NCBI RefSeq assembly: GCF_027620315.1
Contig: NZ_JAPNNL010000024.1
Coordinates: 1-58,877, forward strand
Source of the DNA: Nonomuraea corallina
GTDB lineage: Bacteria > Actinomycetota > Actinomycetes > Streptosporangiales > Streptosporangiaceae
Reading direction: 5' to 3'
Length of the DNA stretch: 58,877 nt
Shown here: one piece after another, positions 32,824 through 40,943 of the stretch
How the letters are laid out: each line of letters begins with the position of its first letter
Position numbering within the stretch: the first letter of the stretch is position 1
Position numbers and translations under genes: made by a program
The notes under the pieces: generated by a model
What the model was told of the DNA's origin: nothing
Databases searched by the model: none
Seen by the model: the letters and a program-made list of their open reading frames with translations, nothing else

Positions 32824-34103
32824 CCACACTGCCCACCGGTCCGGACGTCACCCCGGCCGAGGCCGTCGAGGCCGCCCGCGGCTGGATCGCGGCCCACCTG
32901 CCCACCGCCTGGCGCGAGGCCGGCGAGCAGGGCGGCCCGCGCGCCGTCCGCACCGTCCGCACCCGCGAGGAGTACCGCGCCTGGTACCCCGAGTTCGGCG
33001 CCTCCGGCCTGGTCGCCGCCACCTGGGAGGTCGAGTACGGCGGGCTCGGCTGGTCGCGCAAGGCCGCCGTGGCCGCCGACGAGGCGCTGCGCCCCTACCA
33101 CCTGCCCCGGCTCAACCCGCTCGGACTCAACCTGGCCGCCCCCGCCCTGTTCGCGCACGGCACGGAGGACCAACGACGGCGCTTCCTCAAGCCGATCACC
33201 AGGGCGGAGGAGATCTGGTGCCAGCTCTTCAGCGAGCCCGGCTCCGGCAGCGACCTCGCCTCCCTGTCCACCCGGGCCGAACTCGACGGCGACACCTGGA
33301 TCGTCAACGGCCAGAAAGTCTGGACCACCTGGGCCGACCAGGCCGACTACGCCGTGCTGCTCGCCCGTACCGACCCCGACGCGCCCAAGCACCAGGGCAT
33401 CACGTACTTCCTCATCGCCATGCGCCAGCCCGGTGTCGAGGTCAGGCCGCTGCCGCACATCGGCGGCGAGGCCGAGTTCTTCGAGGTGTTCTTCGACGGC
33501 GCCCGCGTCCCCGACGCGCACCGGCTCGGCGATACCGGCAACGGCTGGCGGGTCGCCCAGGCCACGCTCGCCGGCGAGCGCCAGATGGTGTCGGGCGGCG
33601 GCTCCGTCGGCGTCGACCGCATCGGCGGCGTCAGCGCCTCCCACCTCGTCCGCCTGGCCCGCCGCCGCACCGAGGCCGGCCTTCCGGGCGGCTGGGACGA
33701 CCCTCTCACCCGCGCCCGCATCGTCGAGCTGTGGTGCGAGGAACAGGTCCGCACCTGGACCAACCGCCGTGTCCGCGCCCGCCAGGCGGGCAACCTGCCC
33801 CCCGGCCCGGAGAGCTCCATCGGCAAGGTCCACGGCACCGACCTCAACCAGCGCATCCAGGAGCTGGCAGCCACCCTCGCCGGCGAGTCCTCGATCGCCT
33901 GGCCGGGCACCGTCTCGTCCCCGGCCGAGTACTGGGCGTCCATGCCCGCCGAGACCCGCGGCATGCTCCGCAGCCGCGCCAACACCATCGAGGGCGGCAC
34001 CACCGAGGTCAACAAGAACGTCATCGCCGAACGCGTCCTCGGCCTGCCCAAGGACTTCGACCCGTACCGCGGCAAACCCTGGCGCGACCTTCCGCGCAGC
34101 TGA
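32820..34103 (+). CDS. Acyl-CoA dehydrogenase (FadE-type, complete)
   Basis: 427 residues from ATG 32820. Signatures: GLVAATWEVEYGGLGWSRKAAV, WCQLFSEPGSGSDLASLSTRA, WIVNGQKVWTTWADQADYAVLLAR, and the C-terminal SRANTIEGGTTEVNKNVIAERVLGLP that carries the expected acidic base region. Its pattern is closer to the actinobacterial sterol-type FadE proteins than to MCAD. It could pair with the base-lacking ACAD at 28375, or act alone. It is coupled to the crotonase upstream. Confidence 0.88.
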   Translation: MTTLPTGPDVTPAEAVEAARGWIAAHLPTAWREAGEQGGPRAVRTVRTREEYRAWYPEFGASGLVAATWEVEYGGLGWSRKAAVAADEALRPYHLPRLNPLGLNLAAPALFAHGTEDQRRRFLKPITRAEEIWCQLFSEPGSGSDLASLSTRAELDGDTWIVNGQKVWTTWADQADYAVLLARTDPDAPKHQGITYFLIAMRQPGVEVRPLPHIGGEAEFFEVFFDGARVPDAHRLGDTGNGWRVAQATLAGERQMVSGGGSVGVDRIGGVSASHLVRLARRRTEAGLPGGWDDPLTRARIVELWCEEQVRTWTNRRVRARQAGNLPPGPESSIGKVHGTDLNQRIQELAATLAGESSIAWPGTVSSPAEYWASMPAETRGMLRSRANTIEGGTTEVNKNVIAERVLGLPKDFDPYRGKPWRDLPRS

Positions 34104-34193
34104 CCGGCCGTTCGGCGGCGATGCACCACACCTCACCTGATCGGGTGCAGGCCCTAGAGGCGAGTCGACCGGCTGTATGAAAGACTGTGACGT

Positions 34194-34487
34194 GTGAGCA
34201 TAGGCGCACGGAACGGAGTCGTCGGTCTCGGCCCACGGCTCGGCAATCCGAAGTGGAATCGAGCAGGCTTCGGTGCCGGAGGAGCGGAGCTTGCCCCGGC
34301 GATAGCCGCGTACACCGAGGAGATCGATTCACCGGAGGCGGATGATGCCATCGAAGGCATCACGACGATGGCGCGAGAAGGCCTGACCGGCGTCCTGTGC
34401 TTCGAAGCCCGCGAAGGCAGATGCCACCGGCAGGTAGTGCTCGACCGGGTGAATGCTCGGCTGGGCCTCGTGTCGGTCTTGTTCTAG
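34194..34487 (+). pseudogene. 5'-truncated remnant of a DUF488 protein
   Basis: The frame opens just after a TGA with no ribosome site. GNPKWNRAGF and the end TGVLCFEAREGRCHRQVVLDRV match the C-terminal half of DUF488 proteins (the CFE...CHR segment). The N-terminal half of the family, roughly 60-70 residues, is missing. Codon use is less GC-biased than in the neighbours. It meets the next remnant tail to tail, with overlapping stop codons in CTAG at 34484-34487. Confidence 0.6.
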
Positions 34488-34783
34488 CGCCGGGGATAGA
34501 AGACCCCCAGAACGCTGAACACGTGCTGCCGCTTCGCTTGATTGCCGACGAAGAAGACGGTGTCGCGATCCGTGGCGGACGCCAGCTCTCATGCCTGGGA
34601 TCGGCAGGGGCCGGTCTGGCATCGAGGGTGACTATGTCGTACTTCCGGAAGGCGGCCGGATCCTCAAGTGCACGGAAGTTGATGGGGTAGAGCCGAATCC
34701 ACTGGCTCTTCTCGGGGTTCATCCGCAGCGCTGCGACACAGACCGTTTCACCATAGGTGTGTGATGGCCGGGTCGCTGATCTT
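34484..34783 (-). pseudogene. Truncated and frameshifted gene remnant, tail-to-tail with the DUF488 remnant
   Basis: Minus-strand reading from 34783 has no start codon before it; a TAA precedes. It reads YGETVCVAALRMNPEKSQWI then RLYPINFRALEDPAAFRKYD, then DPRHESWRP. Near 34575 the sense frame shifts; after the shift it continues TDRDTVFFVGNQAERQHVFS and VLGVFYPRR to a stop at 34484. Both parts look like one conserved protein of unknown function. So this is a pseudogene with 5' loss and a single-base-type frameshift, or a sequencing error at 34575. Confidence 0.55.
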
Positions 34784-34853
34784 TAGGTCGTTCCAAAAAA
34801 CTCTGGCATATACATAACTCAACAGGAGGCCGATGTCACTGGCAGATGGAATG

Positions 34854-35591
34854 TCAGTGCCGTCCGAGGACGCAGAACTCGTTGCCCTCCGGGTCGGCGA
34901 GGACCTTCCACGGGACGTCGCCCTGCCCGACGTCGACGGCGGTGGCCCCCAGGGTTCGCAGCCGGGCCACCTCCGCCTTCTGGTCTTCGACGGGGAGCGG
35001 CAGCAGGTCCAGGTGGACGCGGTTCCACCAGGTCCGCTCGCCGGGCGTGCGCAGGAACTCCAGATACGGGCCGGCCCCCTGGGCGGAACGCAGCCTCGCA
35101 TGGTCGTCGGTGACCTCGTACAGAGTCCAGTCCAGCGCCTCGTCCCAGAACCTGGCCATGGCCCGGGGATCGTCGCAGTCGACCACCACCGCGGCGATCC
35201 GCCCGGTGTCGCGATACATCTCCCGAGGCTCCAGCACGCAGAACACGTTGCCCTCCGGGTCGGCCAGGACCGTCCACGGGACGTCGCGCTGCCCCACGTC
35301 GGCGGGCGTCGCGCCGAGGTCCTTCAGCCGCGCGACCAGCTCCGCCTGATGGGCGGCGGAGGTGGTGGCGAGGTCGAGGTGGACGCGGTACTTCACCGTT
35401 TCTGGGTCCGGGACGGCGACGAGGTCGATGGAGAAGGCTTCGGCGTCCGGCCGGCGGAAGCCCGGAGGTCGGAGGTTGGTCACGCCGGGCGCCTCGCTGG
35501 AGACGTCCCAGCCGAGCGCCCGCGCCCAGAACCGCCCGAGCGCCGAGTCGTCCAGAGCCTTGATGTTCGCCTGTACGAGCCTCAGCGCCAT
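34854..35591 (-). CDS. VOC (glyoxalase-like) family protein, two-domain
   Basis: 245 residues from ATG 35591 (MALRLVQ); ATG 35603 would add four. Two tandem VOC-type repeats are visible. The first is LVQANIKALDDSALGRFWARALGW with RVHLDLA and VLADPEGNVFCVLE (1-120). The second is AAVVVDCDDPRAMARFWDEALDW with RVHLDLL and VLADPEGNEFCVL (125-245). The DPEGNEFC motif occurs once in each half. Both halves are of the glyoxalase-like type found in actinobacteria; no substrate can be given. Confidence 0.85.
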   Translation of the reverse strand: MALRLVQANIKALDDSALGRFWARALGWDVSSEAPGVTNLRPPGFRRPDAEAFSIDLVAVPDPETVKYRVHLDLATTSAAHQAELVARLKDLGATPADVGQRDVPWTVLADPEGNVFCVLEPREMYRDTGRIAAVVVDCDDPRAMARFWDEALDWTLYEVTDDHARLRSAQGAGPYLEFLRTPGERTWWNRVHLDLLPLPVEDQKAEVARLRTLGATAVDVGQGDVPWKVLADPEGNEFCVLGRH

Positions 35592-35651
35592 GCCGTCGAT
35601 CATAGGGCCGGGCACGGAGTGAGCACGCACGTCCGAGAAGTCCCCTGAACG

Positions 35652-36389
35652 TCACAGGGTGGAGGTGAGCCCTTCCGCGATCTTCCTCAACTCGGTGTTG
35701 ACGGCCTCGGCGCCGGAGAACTCCTTGGCGTACACAGCGCTGAAGGTGATCTCGGCCCACTGCCGGTCACCCATCTTGAGGTAGAGGCTGGGGCTGCCCG
35801 CCATGCCGTCCTCGCCGACGTGCTGCACGACCAGATAGCCGCTCCGGTCGCCGATCATCACGTCCTCGCCGTCCTTCTCGTCACGATAGCGCTGGATCCG
35901 TTCGGTGACCTCGTGGACGGTCTCCTTCTCGTAGATGAAGATCTGAACCCGGTAGGAGCTCCTCTCATCTCCCTCGTAGATGTACGAGGTGGAGTACATG
36001 TCGCCGAGGTTGAGCGACCAGGTGGACCATCGCAGCCCTTCGGGCAGGTGACCGACCTTGACGTGCCCGAACGCCAGCCCGTCGCCCAGGTCCCCGAGGT
36101 TCTCCGGCTCGGTCCGGGCGGGCGGGGTGTCGTCGATGGCGGGCGGCTCCAGCGTCGCGGAGGTCGTGGCCGGCGGCGTGGTCTGCTGGGCCACGGTGGC
36201 CAGGTGGACGGCGGGTGCGGCGACGACGGCCACGGACGCGAGCACGGACGCGGTCACCACCGCCGTCTTGACCCTGGCCCGCCGCGCCCGGCGCAGGCGC
36301 ATCACCCGGTCGAGCAGGTCGGGAGCGGCGCGCAACCGCGCGGTCTCGCCTTCCATGAGCCGGCGGATCTCGTTCTCAAGCCTGGGCAT
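35652..36389 (-). CDS. Membrane-anchored partner of the sigma factor (possible anti-sigma or accessory protein)
   Basis: 245 residues. A charged N-terminus with MPRLENEIRRLMEG and MRLRRARRARVKTAV precedes one membrane helix (TAVVTASVLASVAVVAAPAV, about 42-61). A Pro/Thr-rich linker and an extracellular domain follow (GHLPEGLRWSTWSLN, RVQIFIYEKETVHEVTERIQRY, YLVVQHVGEDG). The start overlaps the sigma-factor stop by 14 bases, so they are coupled. There is no zinc-binding HxxxCxxC anti-sigma motif, so the anti-sigma role is only suggested by position. Confidence 0.7.
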   Translation of the reverse strand: MPRLENEIRRLMEGETARLRAAPDLLDRVMRLRRARRARVKTAVVTASVLASVAVVAAPAVHLATVAQQTTPPATTSATLEPPAIDDTPPARTEPENLGDLGDGLAFGHVKVGHLPEGLRWSTWSLNLGDMYSTSYIYEGDERSSYRVQIFIYEKETVHEVTERIQRYRDEKDGEDVMIGDRSGYLVVQHVGEDGMAGSPSLYLKMGDRQWAEITFSAVYAKEFSGAEAVNTELRKIAEGLTSTL

Positions 36390-36918
36390 TGTCGCGCGCT
36401 CCTTCCATGATGTCCCCGCCGAGCGCCGTACGGAGCTTGGCCAGGGCCTTCGACGCCTGACTCTTGACCGTGCCGACGGCGCATCCGAGCACCTCGGCGG
36501 TCTGCGTCTCGCTGAGGTCCTCCCAGTAGCGCAGGACGATCACCGCGCGCTGCCGGGGGGGCAGGGCGCGCAGCGCGTTCATGAGCACGTGGGTGAGGTC
36601 GGAGTCGTTCTCGCGGGCCGACGTCTCCGGCGGGCTGTGCATGGGGATGATGTTGAGGATCGCCCGGCGGCGGGCGCGGCTGATGGCCGCGTTGATGATG
36701 ACGCGGCGCACGTAGGGCTCGGGACTGTCGTGGCGGACCCGGTGCCAGTTCCTGTAGGTGCGCTCCAGCGCCGTCTGCAACAGGTCTTCGGCCTCCGTCT
36801 GGTCGCCGCAGGCGAGATAGGCGACCCGTAAGAGGCTGGTGGCGCGAGCGGCCACGAAGGAGCCGAAGTCATGTTCCGCTCCGTTCACGTCTGTCCGTTC
36901 GATTTCACGCCTTCTCAT
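36376..36918 (-). CDS. SigE-family ECF RNA polymerase sigma factor
   Basis: 180 residues from ATG 36918. Region 2: FGSFVAARATSLLRVAYLACGDQTEAEDLLQTALERTYRNWHRV. Region 4: RALPPRQRAVIVLRYWEDLSETQTAEVLGCAVGTVKSQASKALAKLR. This is the standard two-region layout of actinobacterial SigE-family ECF factors. It is coupled to the membrane partner downstream and divergent from the secreted protein at 36998, which may belong to its regulon. No obvious autoregulatory motif was found. Confidence 0.9.
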   Translation of the reverse strand: MRRREIERTDVNGAEHDFGSFVAARATSLLRVAYLACGDQTEAEDLLQTALERTYRNWHRVRHDSPEPYVRRVIINAAISRARRRAILNIIPMHSPPETSARENDSDLTHVLMNALRALPPRQRAVIVLRYWEDLSETQTAEVLGCAVGTVKSQASKALAKLRTALGGDIMEGARDNAQA

Positions 36919-36997
36919 ACGCCCCGGTCCCCGGGATCGTTGCCCGCCGGGCTCGTACGATTTCGCGGGCAACCGTTCGAGGGGCCCAGGCGTATGG

Positions 36998-37894
36998 ATG
37001 GTCATGACCTCGTTTCCCCGCAGCAGATCGATGACCTTCACAGCCGCTCTGGCGTTGACCGCCACCGTGCTGAGCGCGCCCGCGGCCGTCGCGGCCGCTC
37101 CTCCCGAGGGCGCCTACTGGCACACCAGGGCGGTGACGACCTCCACCCACCCCTGGCGGTTCGGCACCAGGTCGCACCCTTACGCGCTCCTGGAGACGAG
37201 CGTCACGGAGGAGTGGACGACCCCCGCCGGCAAGGCCTGGCACGGATATCGGGAACTGGCGACACGGCCGGCGAGCCCGGCGGACAAGAAAGCGTGGCAG
37301 CGTGACGGCTCCCCCGCACGATGGGGCAAGTCGATCGACGGCAAGATCGTGAAGCTGTCCGGTGAGCACTCCAAGGGCCATGTGGGTCCCGTCCGGCAGG
37401 AACGCGACCAGTTCCGGTTGGCGGAGCAGTGGCTGACGTACGAGGAGGTCCAGCGCCTGCCCGCCGACCCGGAACTGCTGAGGGACTGGCTCACGAGGGC
37501 GGCCCGCGTCAGCCGGGTCCCCGAGAAGTTGGTCGAGAGCTGGGTCACCTCGGTCCTGCCGTCACTCCTGCACCGGCTTCCCGCTCCGAAGGAGGTCCGC
37601 GCCGCGGCCCGCGAGGCCCTGCTGAAGTCTCCGAACGTCCGGGCGGGGGGCGCCGCGAAGGACAGCCTGGGCAGGTCCGGCGCCGTCGTCGTGATCAACC
37701 AGACGCATGAGACGCGCGGGCAGAAGACCGTGATCCAGCACAGGCTGATCATCGACACCGGCAGGATGGTGCTGCTGGCGCAGAGCCAGAAGGCCACGCA
37801 CAACGGCAAGCCGGCCCCCGACATGTCGTACGACGAGACGCTGACGCGGGTCGGCTGGACCAACTCCCCGCCCACCGTGCCGGCCCTGCCCTGA
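36998..37894 (+). CDS. Secreted protein of unknown function (CU044_5270-like)
   Basis: 298 residues from ATG 36998 (MVMTSFP), with GAGGGG upstream; ATG 37004 is possible. The signal peptide is about residues 1-32 (SMTFTAALALTATVLSAP, then AAVAAAP). The mature part has YWHTRAVTT, TSVTEEWTTPAGKAWHGYREL and WQRDGSPARWG, and has no cysteine. This resembles actinobacterial secreted proteins found beside SigE-family sigma factors. It is divergent from the sigma factor by about 80 bases, which fits control by it. Its stop is 9 bases from the convergent ACAD stop. Confidence 0.75.
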   Translation: MVMTSFPRSRSMTFTAALALTATVLSAPAAVAAAPPEGAYWHTRAVTTSTHPWRFGTRSHPYALLETSVTEEWTTPAGKAWHGYRELATRPASPADKKAWQRDGSPARWGKSIDGKIVKLSGEHSKGHVGPVRQERDQFRLAEQWLTYEEVQRLPADPELLRDWLTRAARVSRVPEKLVESWVTSVLPSLLHRLPAPKEVRAAAREALLKSPNVRAGGAAKDSLGRSGAVVVINQTHETRGQKTVIQHRLIIDTGRMVLLAQSQKATHNGKPAPDMSYDETLTRVGWTNSPPTVPALP

Positions 37895-37903
37895 GCACCG
37901 GGT

Positions 37904-39028
37904 TCAGCCCCGGGGGAGCCTCAGGACGCGCTGGGCGACGATCTGGCGCTGGATCTGCTGGGTGCCGCCGTAGATCGACTGGGCGCGGGACCACAGGTAG
38001 TCGCCGTACGGGGCGGGGTCGCCGAGGACGAAGGACGGGCCCGCGAGGTCGCCGACCACGTGGTGGAGGTTCTGTTCGATCCGGGTGGTCAGCAGCTTGT
38101 CCACCGATCCCGCCGACCCGCCGGGGTCGCGGTCGGCCAGGGAGCGGGCCACGTGCCACTGCAGCACCCGCAGGTCCACCGACGCGGCGGCGAGGCGGCG
38201 GCGCAGCGGCCCGTCGGCGGGGACGCGGCCCGAACGGACGTCGTCGCGGGCGGCGGCCAGCACCCGGCCGAGCCGTCCCACCCAGCCCATGTCGGCCGGG
38301 CCTCGCTCGTACGAGAGCATGTGCATGGCGATCCGCCAGCCCTGGCCGCGCTCGCCGACCAGGTTGGCCGCGGGCACCTCGACACCGTCGAAGAACACCT
38401 CGGCGAACTCGCGGCTGCCGCTGGCCAGGACGATCTCGCGCCGGTCGACGCCGGGCGACTCCATGTCCACGACCAGCATGGACAGCCCGCGGTGGCGGGG
38501 CTGGTCGCGTTCGGTACGGGCGAGCAGCAGGCACCAGCGTGACCACATGGCGCCGCTGGTCCAGATCTTCTGGCCGTCGACGACGAACCTGTCGCCGTCG
38601 GGGGCGGCGGTGGTGGTCAGTGAGGCCAGGTCGGAGCCGGCGCCGGGTTCGCTGAAGCCCTGGCACCAGACTTCGGTGCAGCGGAGCAGGCCGGGCAGGA
38701 CCCGGGACTTCAGCTCCTCGCTCGCGAAGTCGGCGACGGCGTGCGCGATGTGGCCGATCGGCGGGGGCGGGGGCGCGCCGGCGGTGGCCAGTTCGTCGTT
38801 GAGCACCGCCTCGTACAGGTCGGGCAGGCCGTGACCGCCGTAGGCGGCGGGCAGGGACAGGCCCACGTAGCCGGCGGCGGCCAGGGCGCGGTGCCAGCGC
38901 AGGGTGCGTTCGACGGATTCGGCCGACTCGTAGCCGGTGGCGTCGCGGTGCTCGTCGAGGTGGTCGCGGAGCCAGGCGCGCAGACCGGCGCGGAACGCGG
39001 CCACCTCGGGGTCGTCGGAGTAGTCCAC
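37904..39028 (-). CDS. Acyl-CoA dehydrogenase, catalytic-type subunit
   Basis: 374 residues from GTG 39028, with GGGAG at good spacing; the open frame extends further but that part is the antisense of the previous gene. Signatures: GLSLPAAYGGHGLPDLYEAV, WCQGFSEPGAGSDLASLTTTA, VVDGQKIWTSGAMWSRWCLLLAR and the C-terminal RAQSIYGGTQQIQRQIVAQRVLRLP. It follows the shorter ACAD homologue by 2 bases on the same strand, so the pair probably forms one heteromeric enzyme. The substrate is unknown; a sterol-type FadE pair is the closest analogy. Confidence 0.85.
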   Translation of the reverse strand: MDYSDDPEVAAFRAGLRAWLRDHLDEHRDATGYESAESVERTLRWHRALAAAGYVGLSLPAAYGGHGLPDLYEAVLNDELATAGAPPPPPIGHIAHAVADFASEELKSRVLPGLLRCTEVWCQGFSEPGAGSDLASLTTTAAPDGDRFVVDGQKIWTSGAMWSRWCLLLARTERDQPRHRGLSMLVVDMESPGVDRREIVLASGSREFAEVFFDGVEVPAANLVGERGQGWRIAMHMLSYERGPADMGWVGRLGRVLAAARDDVRSGRVPADGPLRRRLAAASVDLRVLQWHVARSLADRDPGGSAGSVDKLLTTRIEQNLHHVVGDLAGPSFVLGDPAPYGDYLWSRAQSIYGGTQQIQRQIVAQRVLRLPRG

Positions 39029-39030
39029 GG

Positions 39031-40050
39031 TCAGCTCCCGGAGAACTCGGTGGCGATGACGGCTTCGTGGTGGTGCTCGTCGCCGAACGCGGCGCGGGCG
39101 CCGTGGGCGCGGCGCAGCCAGATGTGCGCGGGGGCCTCCCAGGTCATGCCGATGCCGCCGAAGACCTGGATGGCGTTCTCGCACACCTCGACGGCCGAGC
39201 GGGAGGCGTACGCCTTGGCGACCCGGGCGGCGCGCAGCGCCTCCTCGCCGGGCAGCGCGTCGACGGCCCAGGCGGCGTACCAGCAGGCGCTCCTGGACGC
39301 CTCGGTGAGCACGTGGCTGTCGGCGAGGATCTGCTGCACGGCCTGGAACGAGCCGACGGGCGCGCCGAACTGCGCGCGGGTCCGCGCGTGGTCGAGCGCC
39401 GCGTCGAGCGCGGCCTGCATGGTGCCGAGCAGGTCGGCCACCAGCAGGCTGAGCGCGAACGCGGAGGTTCGCGCGGCCGTCTCGCCGTCCGGCGGCGTCA
39501 GCCCGGCCAGGGTCCGCGCGGGCTCACCCAGAGGGCGTACGGCGCGCGTCTGATCGGCGAACGGCACGGGCTCCCCGAGCGCGTACGCGATCCCCTCGGC
39601 CGGAACCACCGCGAACTCCGCCCCGGCGGCGTCCCACGCGAGAGACCTCGTGGCGCCGGCGAAGCCGGTCAGATCCGGGGCGAGGGCGGGGGCGAGGCGG
39701 CGGGCGCCTTCGGCGACCTCCTCCAGCAGCGCGGACGGCGCGCCCCAGGACTGGAGCTGTTCGGCCGCGATGACCGTGCCGAGGACGGGCGCGGCCACCG
39801 CGTGGTAGCCGAGCTGCTCGGCCAGGATCATCATGTCGACGGCGCCGGCCTCGGCCCCGCCGTTCTCCTCGCGCAGCCGCATGGCGAGCCAGCCGGCCTC
39901 GGCGACGCGGGACCAGGAGGTCTCGTCGGGCGCGGGCGGGTCGACGTCGTGCGGGCCGCGGCCCCGGTGCCAGCGGGACGCCAGGTGGGCGGCCAGCTTG
40001 CCGCAGGACTCGCGGAAGGCCCGCTGCTCGGCGGTGAGCTCGATCTCCAT
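39031..40050 (-). CDS. Acyl-CoA dehydrogenase homologue without the C-terminal base; partner subunit
   Basis: 339 residues from ATG 40050, with CGGAG upstream. The ACAD-like helical bundle is recognisable (LTAEQRAFRESCGKLAAHL and DHARTRAQFGAPVGSFQAVQQILADSHVL, then NAIQVFGGIGMTWEAPAHIWLRRAHGA). It ends at FGDEHHHEAVIATEFSG without the GGT-type catalytic loop. This is typical of the regulatory half of two-subunit ACADs. It lies directly before the catalytic half, two bases away. A shared-element copy lies 26 bases upstream. Confidence 0.85.
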   Translation of the reverse strand: MEIELTAEQRAFRESCGKLAAHLASRWHRGRGPHDVDPPAPDETSWSRVAEAGWLAMRLREENGGAEAGAVDMMILAEQLGYHAVAAPVLGTVIAAEQLQSWGAPSALLEEVAEGARRLAPALAPDLTGFAGATRSLAWDAAGAEFAVVPAEGIAYALGEPVPFADQTRAVRPLGEPARTLAGLTPPDGETAARTSAFALSLLVADLLGTMQAALDAALDHARTRAQFGAPVGSFQAVQQILADSHVLTEASRSACWYAAWAVDALPGEEALRAARVAKAYASRSAVEVCENAIQVFGGIGMTWEAPAHIWLRRAHGARAAFGDEHHHEAVIATEFSGS

Positions 40051-40075
40051 GCCACTCCGAGGGTCTATCTTTTTT

Positions 40076-40089
40076 ATCTTATAAAGGAT
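40076..40089. promoter_or_regulatory. ATCnTTnnAAnGAT element in the ACAD-pair/crotonase divergent promoter
   Basis: ATCTTATAAAGGAT matches 9 of 10 fixed positions. It sits between ATG 40050 (minus) and ATG 40144 (plus), inside an AT-rich stretch that starts with CTATC and ends with GATAG. Confidence 0.6.
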
Positions 40090-40143
40090 AGGGCTCAGTA
40101 TAGGACCCGGCCGCCCGTGCGGCAACGAACCGAGGAGGAAGCG

Positions 40144-40899
40144 ATGGCAGATGACCGGAGGGCCGTGGTCGTCGAGGTGGAGGACCACGTCGCGTGGATC
40201 ACCCTGGACGACGTCCGGCGGCGCAACAGCCTGAACCCGGTGCTGGTCCGGCAGCTCGCCGAGGCGTGCCAGGGGCTCGGCGGGGACGTGCGGGCCGTGG
40301 TGCTCCGAGCCAACGGGCCGGTGTTCTCCTCGGGCGGCGACATGGACGCGCTCCTCACGCCCGCGGCCGACCCGGCCGCCGTCTACCGGGGGTTCGACGC
40401 GCTCGACGCGCTGCCGATGCCCGTGCTGGCCGCGGTGCACGCCCCGATGATCGGAGCGGGCGTGAGCTTCGCGTTGGCGTGCGACGCGGTGGTGGCGGCC
40501 AGGAGCGCCACGTTCGACCCGCGCTTCCTCGACCTGGCCGTCCACCCCGGCGGCGGCCACCTGTGGCGGATGGAGCAGCGCGTCGGCCGGCAGGGCGCGG
40601 CGGCGATGGTGCTCTTCGGCGACGCGCTGACGGCCGAGGAGGCGGAACGGCACGGCCTGATCTGGCGCTGCGTCGACGACGGCGAGCTGATGGACGTGGC
40701 GCGCCGCATGGCGGCCCGGGTGGCGGGGCGTTCCCCGGACGCGGTGCGCCGCGCCAAGGCCACCATGCGCCTCAGCCGCTCGCTGACCGACCCCCGGATG
40801 GCCGCCGACGTCGAACAGCTCGCCCAGGACTGGTCCATGCGCCAACCGGCGTTCACGGAGGCCGTCGCGGCCCTCCGCGACCGCGTCCGCCGCCGCTGA
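40144..40899 (+). CDS. Crotonase-family protein without canonical catalytic glutamates
   Basis: 251 residues from ATG 40144 after GAGGAGGAA. Fold motifs: WITLDDVRRRNSLNPVL, PVFSSGGDMDALL and HAPMIGAGVSFALACDAVVAA. The first glutamate position is Ser (GAGVSFA) and the second region reads FDPRFLDLAVHPGGGHLW, with no Glu at the usual place. So it may be an isomerase or a hydrolase rather than a simple hydratase. It is divergent from the two-subunit ACAD, and its transcript ends at a hairpin facing the acyl-CoA synthetase. Confidence 0.85.
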   Translation: MADDRRAVVVEVEDHVAWITLDDVRRRNSLNPVLVRQLAEACQGLGGDVRAVVLRANGPVFSSGGDMDALLTPAADPAAVYRGFDALDALPMPVLAAVHAPMIGAGVSFALACDAVVAARSATFDPRFLDLAVHPGGGHLWRMEQRVGRQGAAAMVLFGDALTAEEAERHGLIWRCVDDGELMDVARRMAARVAGRSPDAVRRAKATMRLSRSLTDPRMAADVEQLAQDWSMRQPAFTEAVAALRDRVRRR

Positions 40900-40904
40900 C
40901 CGGC

Positions 40905-40943
40905 ACCCCGGCCTCCGCTGCGTGGGCGTCGCAGGGCCGGGGT
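40905..40943. terminator. Interrupted hairpin terminator between convergent crotonase and CoA ligase
   Basis: ACCCCGGCC (40905-40913) pairs with GGCCGGGGT (40935-40943), and the inner CTGCG pairs with CGCAG around a 7-base loop. The last base belongs to the stop codon of the minus-strand ligase. Confidence 0.65.

Larger units (their letters stand above)
34104..34853. other. 750-base decayed, lower-GC stretch with no intact gene
   Basis: Between the ACAD and the VOC gene. It holds two degraded gene remnants (next two entries), a lone TGATCTTTAGGTCG at 34777-34790 that matches 13 of 14 bases of a sequence at 43800-43813, and an AT-rich stretch near 34792-34825. I see no transposase or repeat borders. 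Confidence 0.6.

Noticed and set aside
34194..34722. Two intact small genes in the 34104-34853 gap
   Set aside because: Neither has a start with a ribosome site, one is frameshifted, and both contain only parts of recognisable family sequence.
37904..39184. Longer ACAD frame starting at 39184
   Set aside because: Its first 52 residues are Arg-rich antisense of the neighbouring ACAD homologue; GTG 39028 has a ribosome site.
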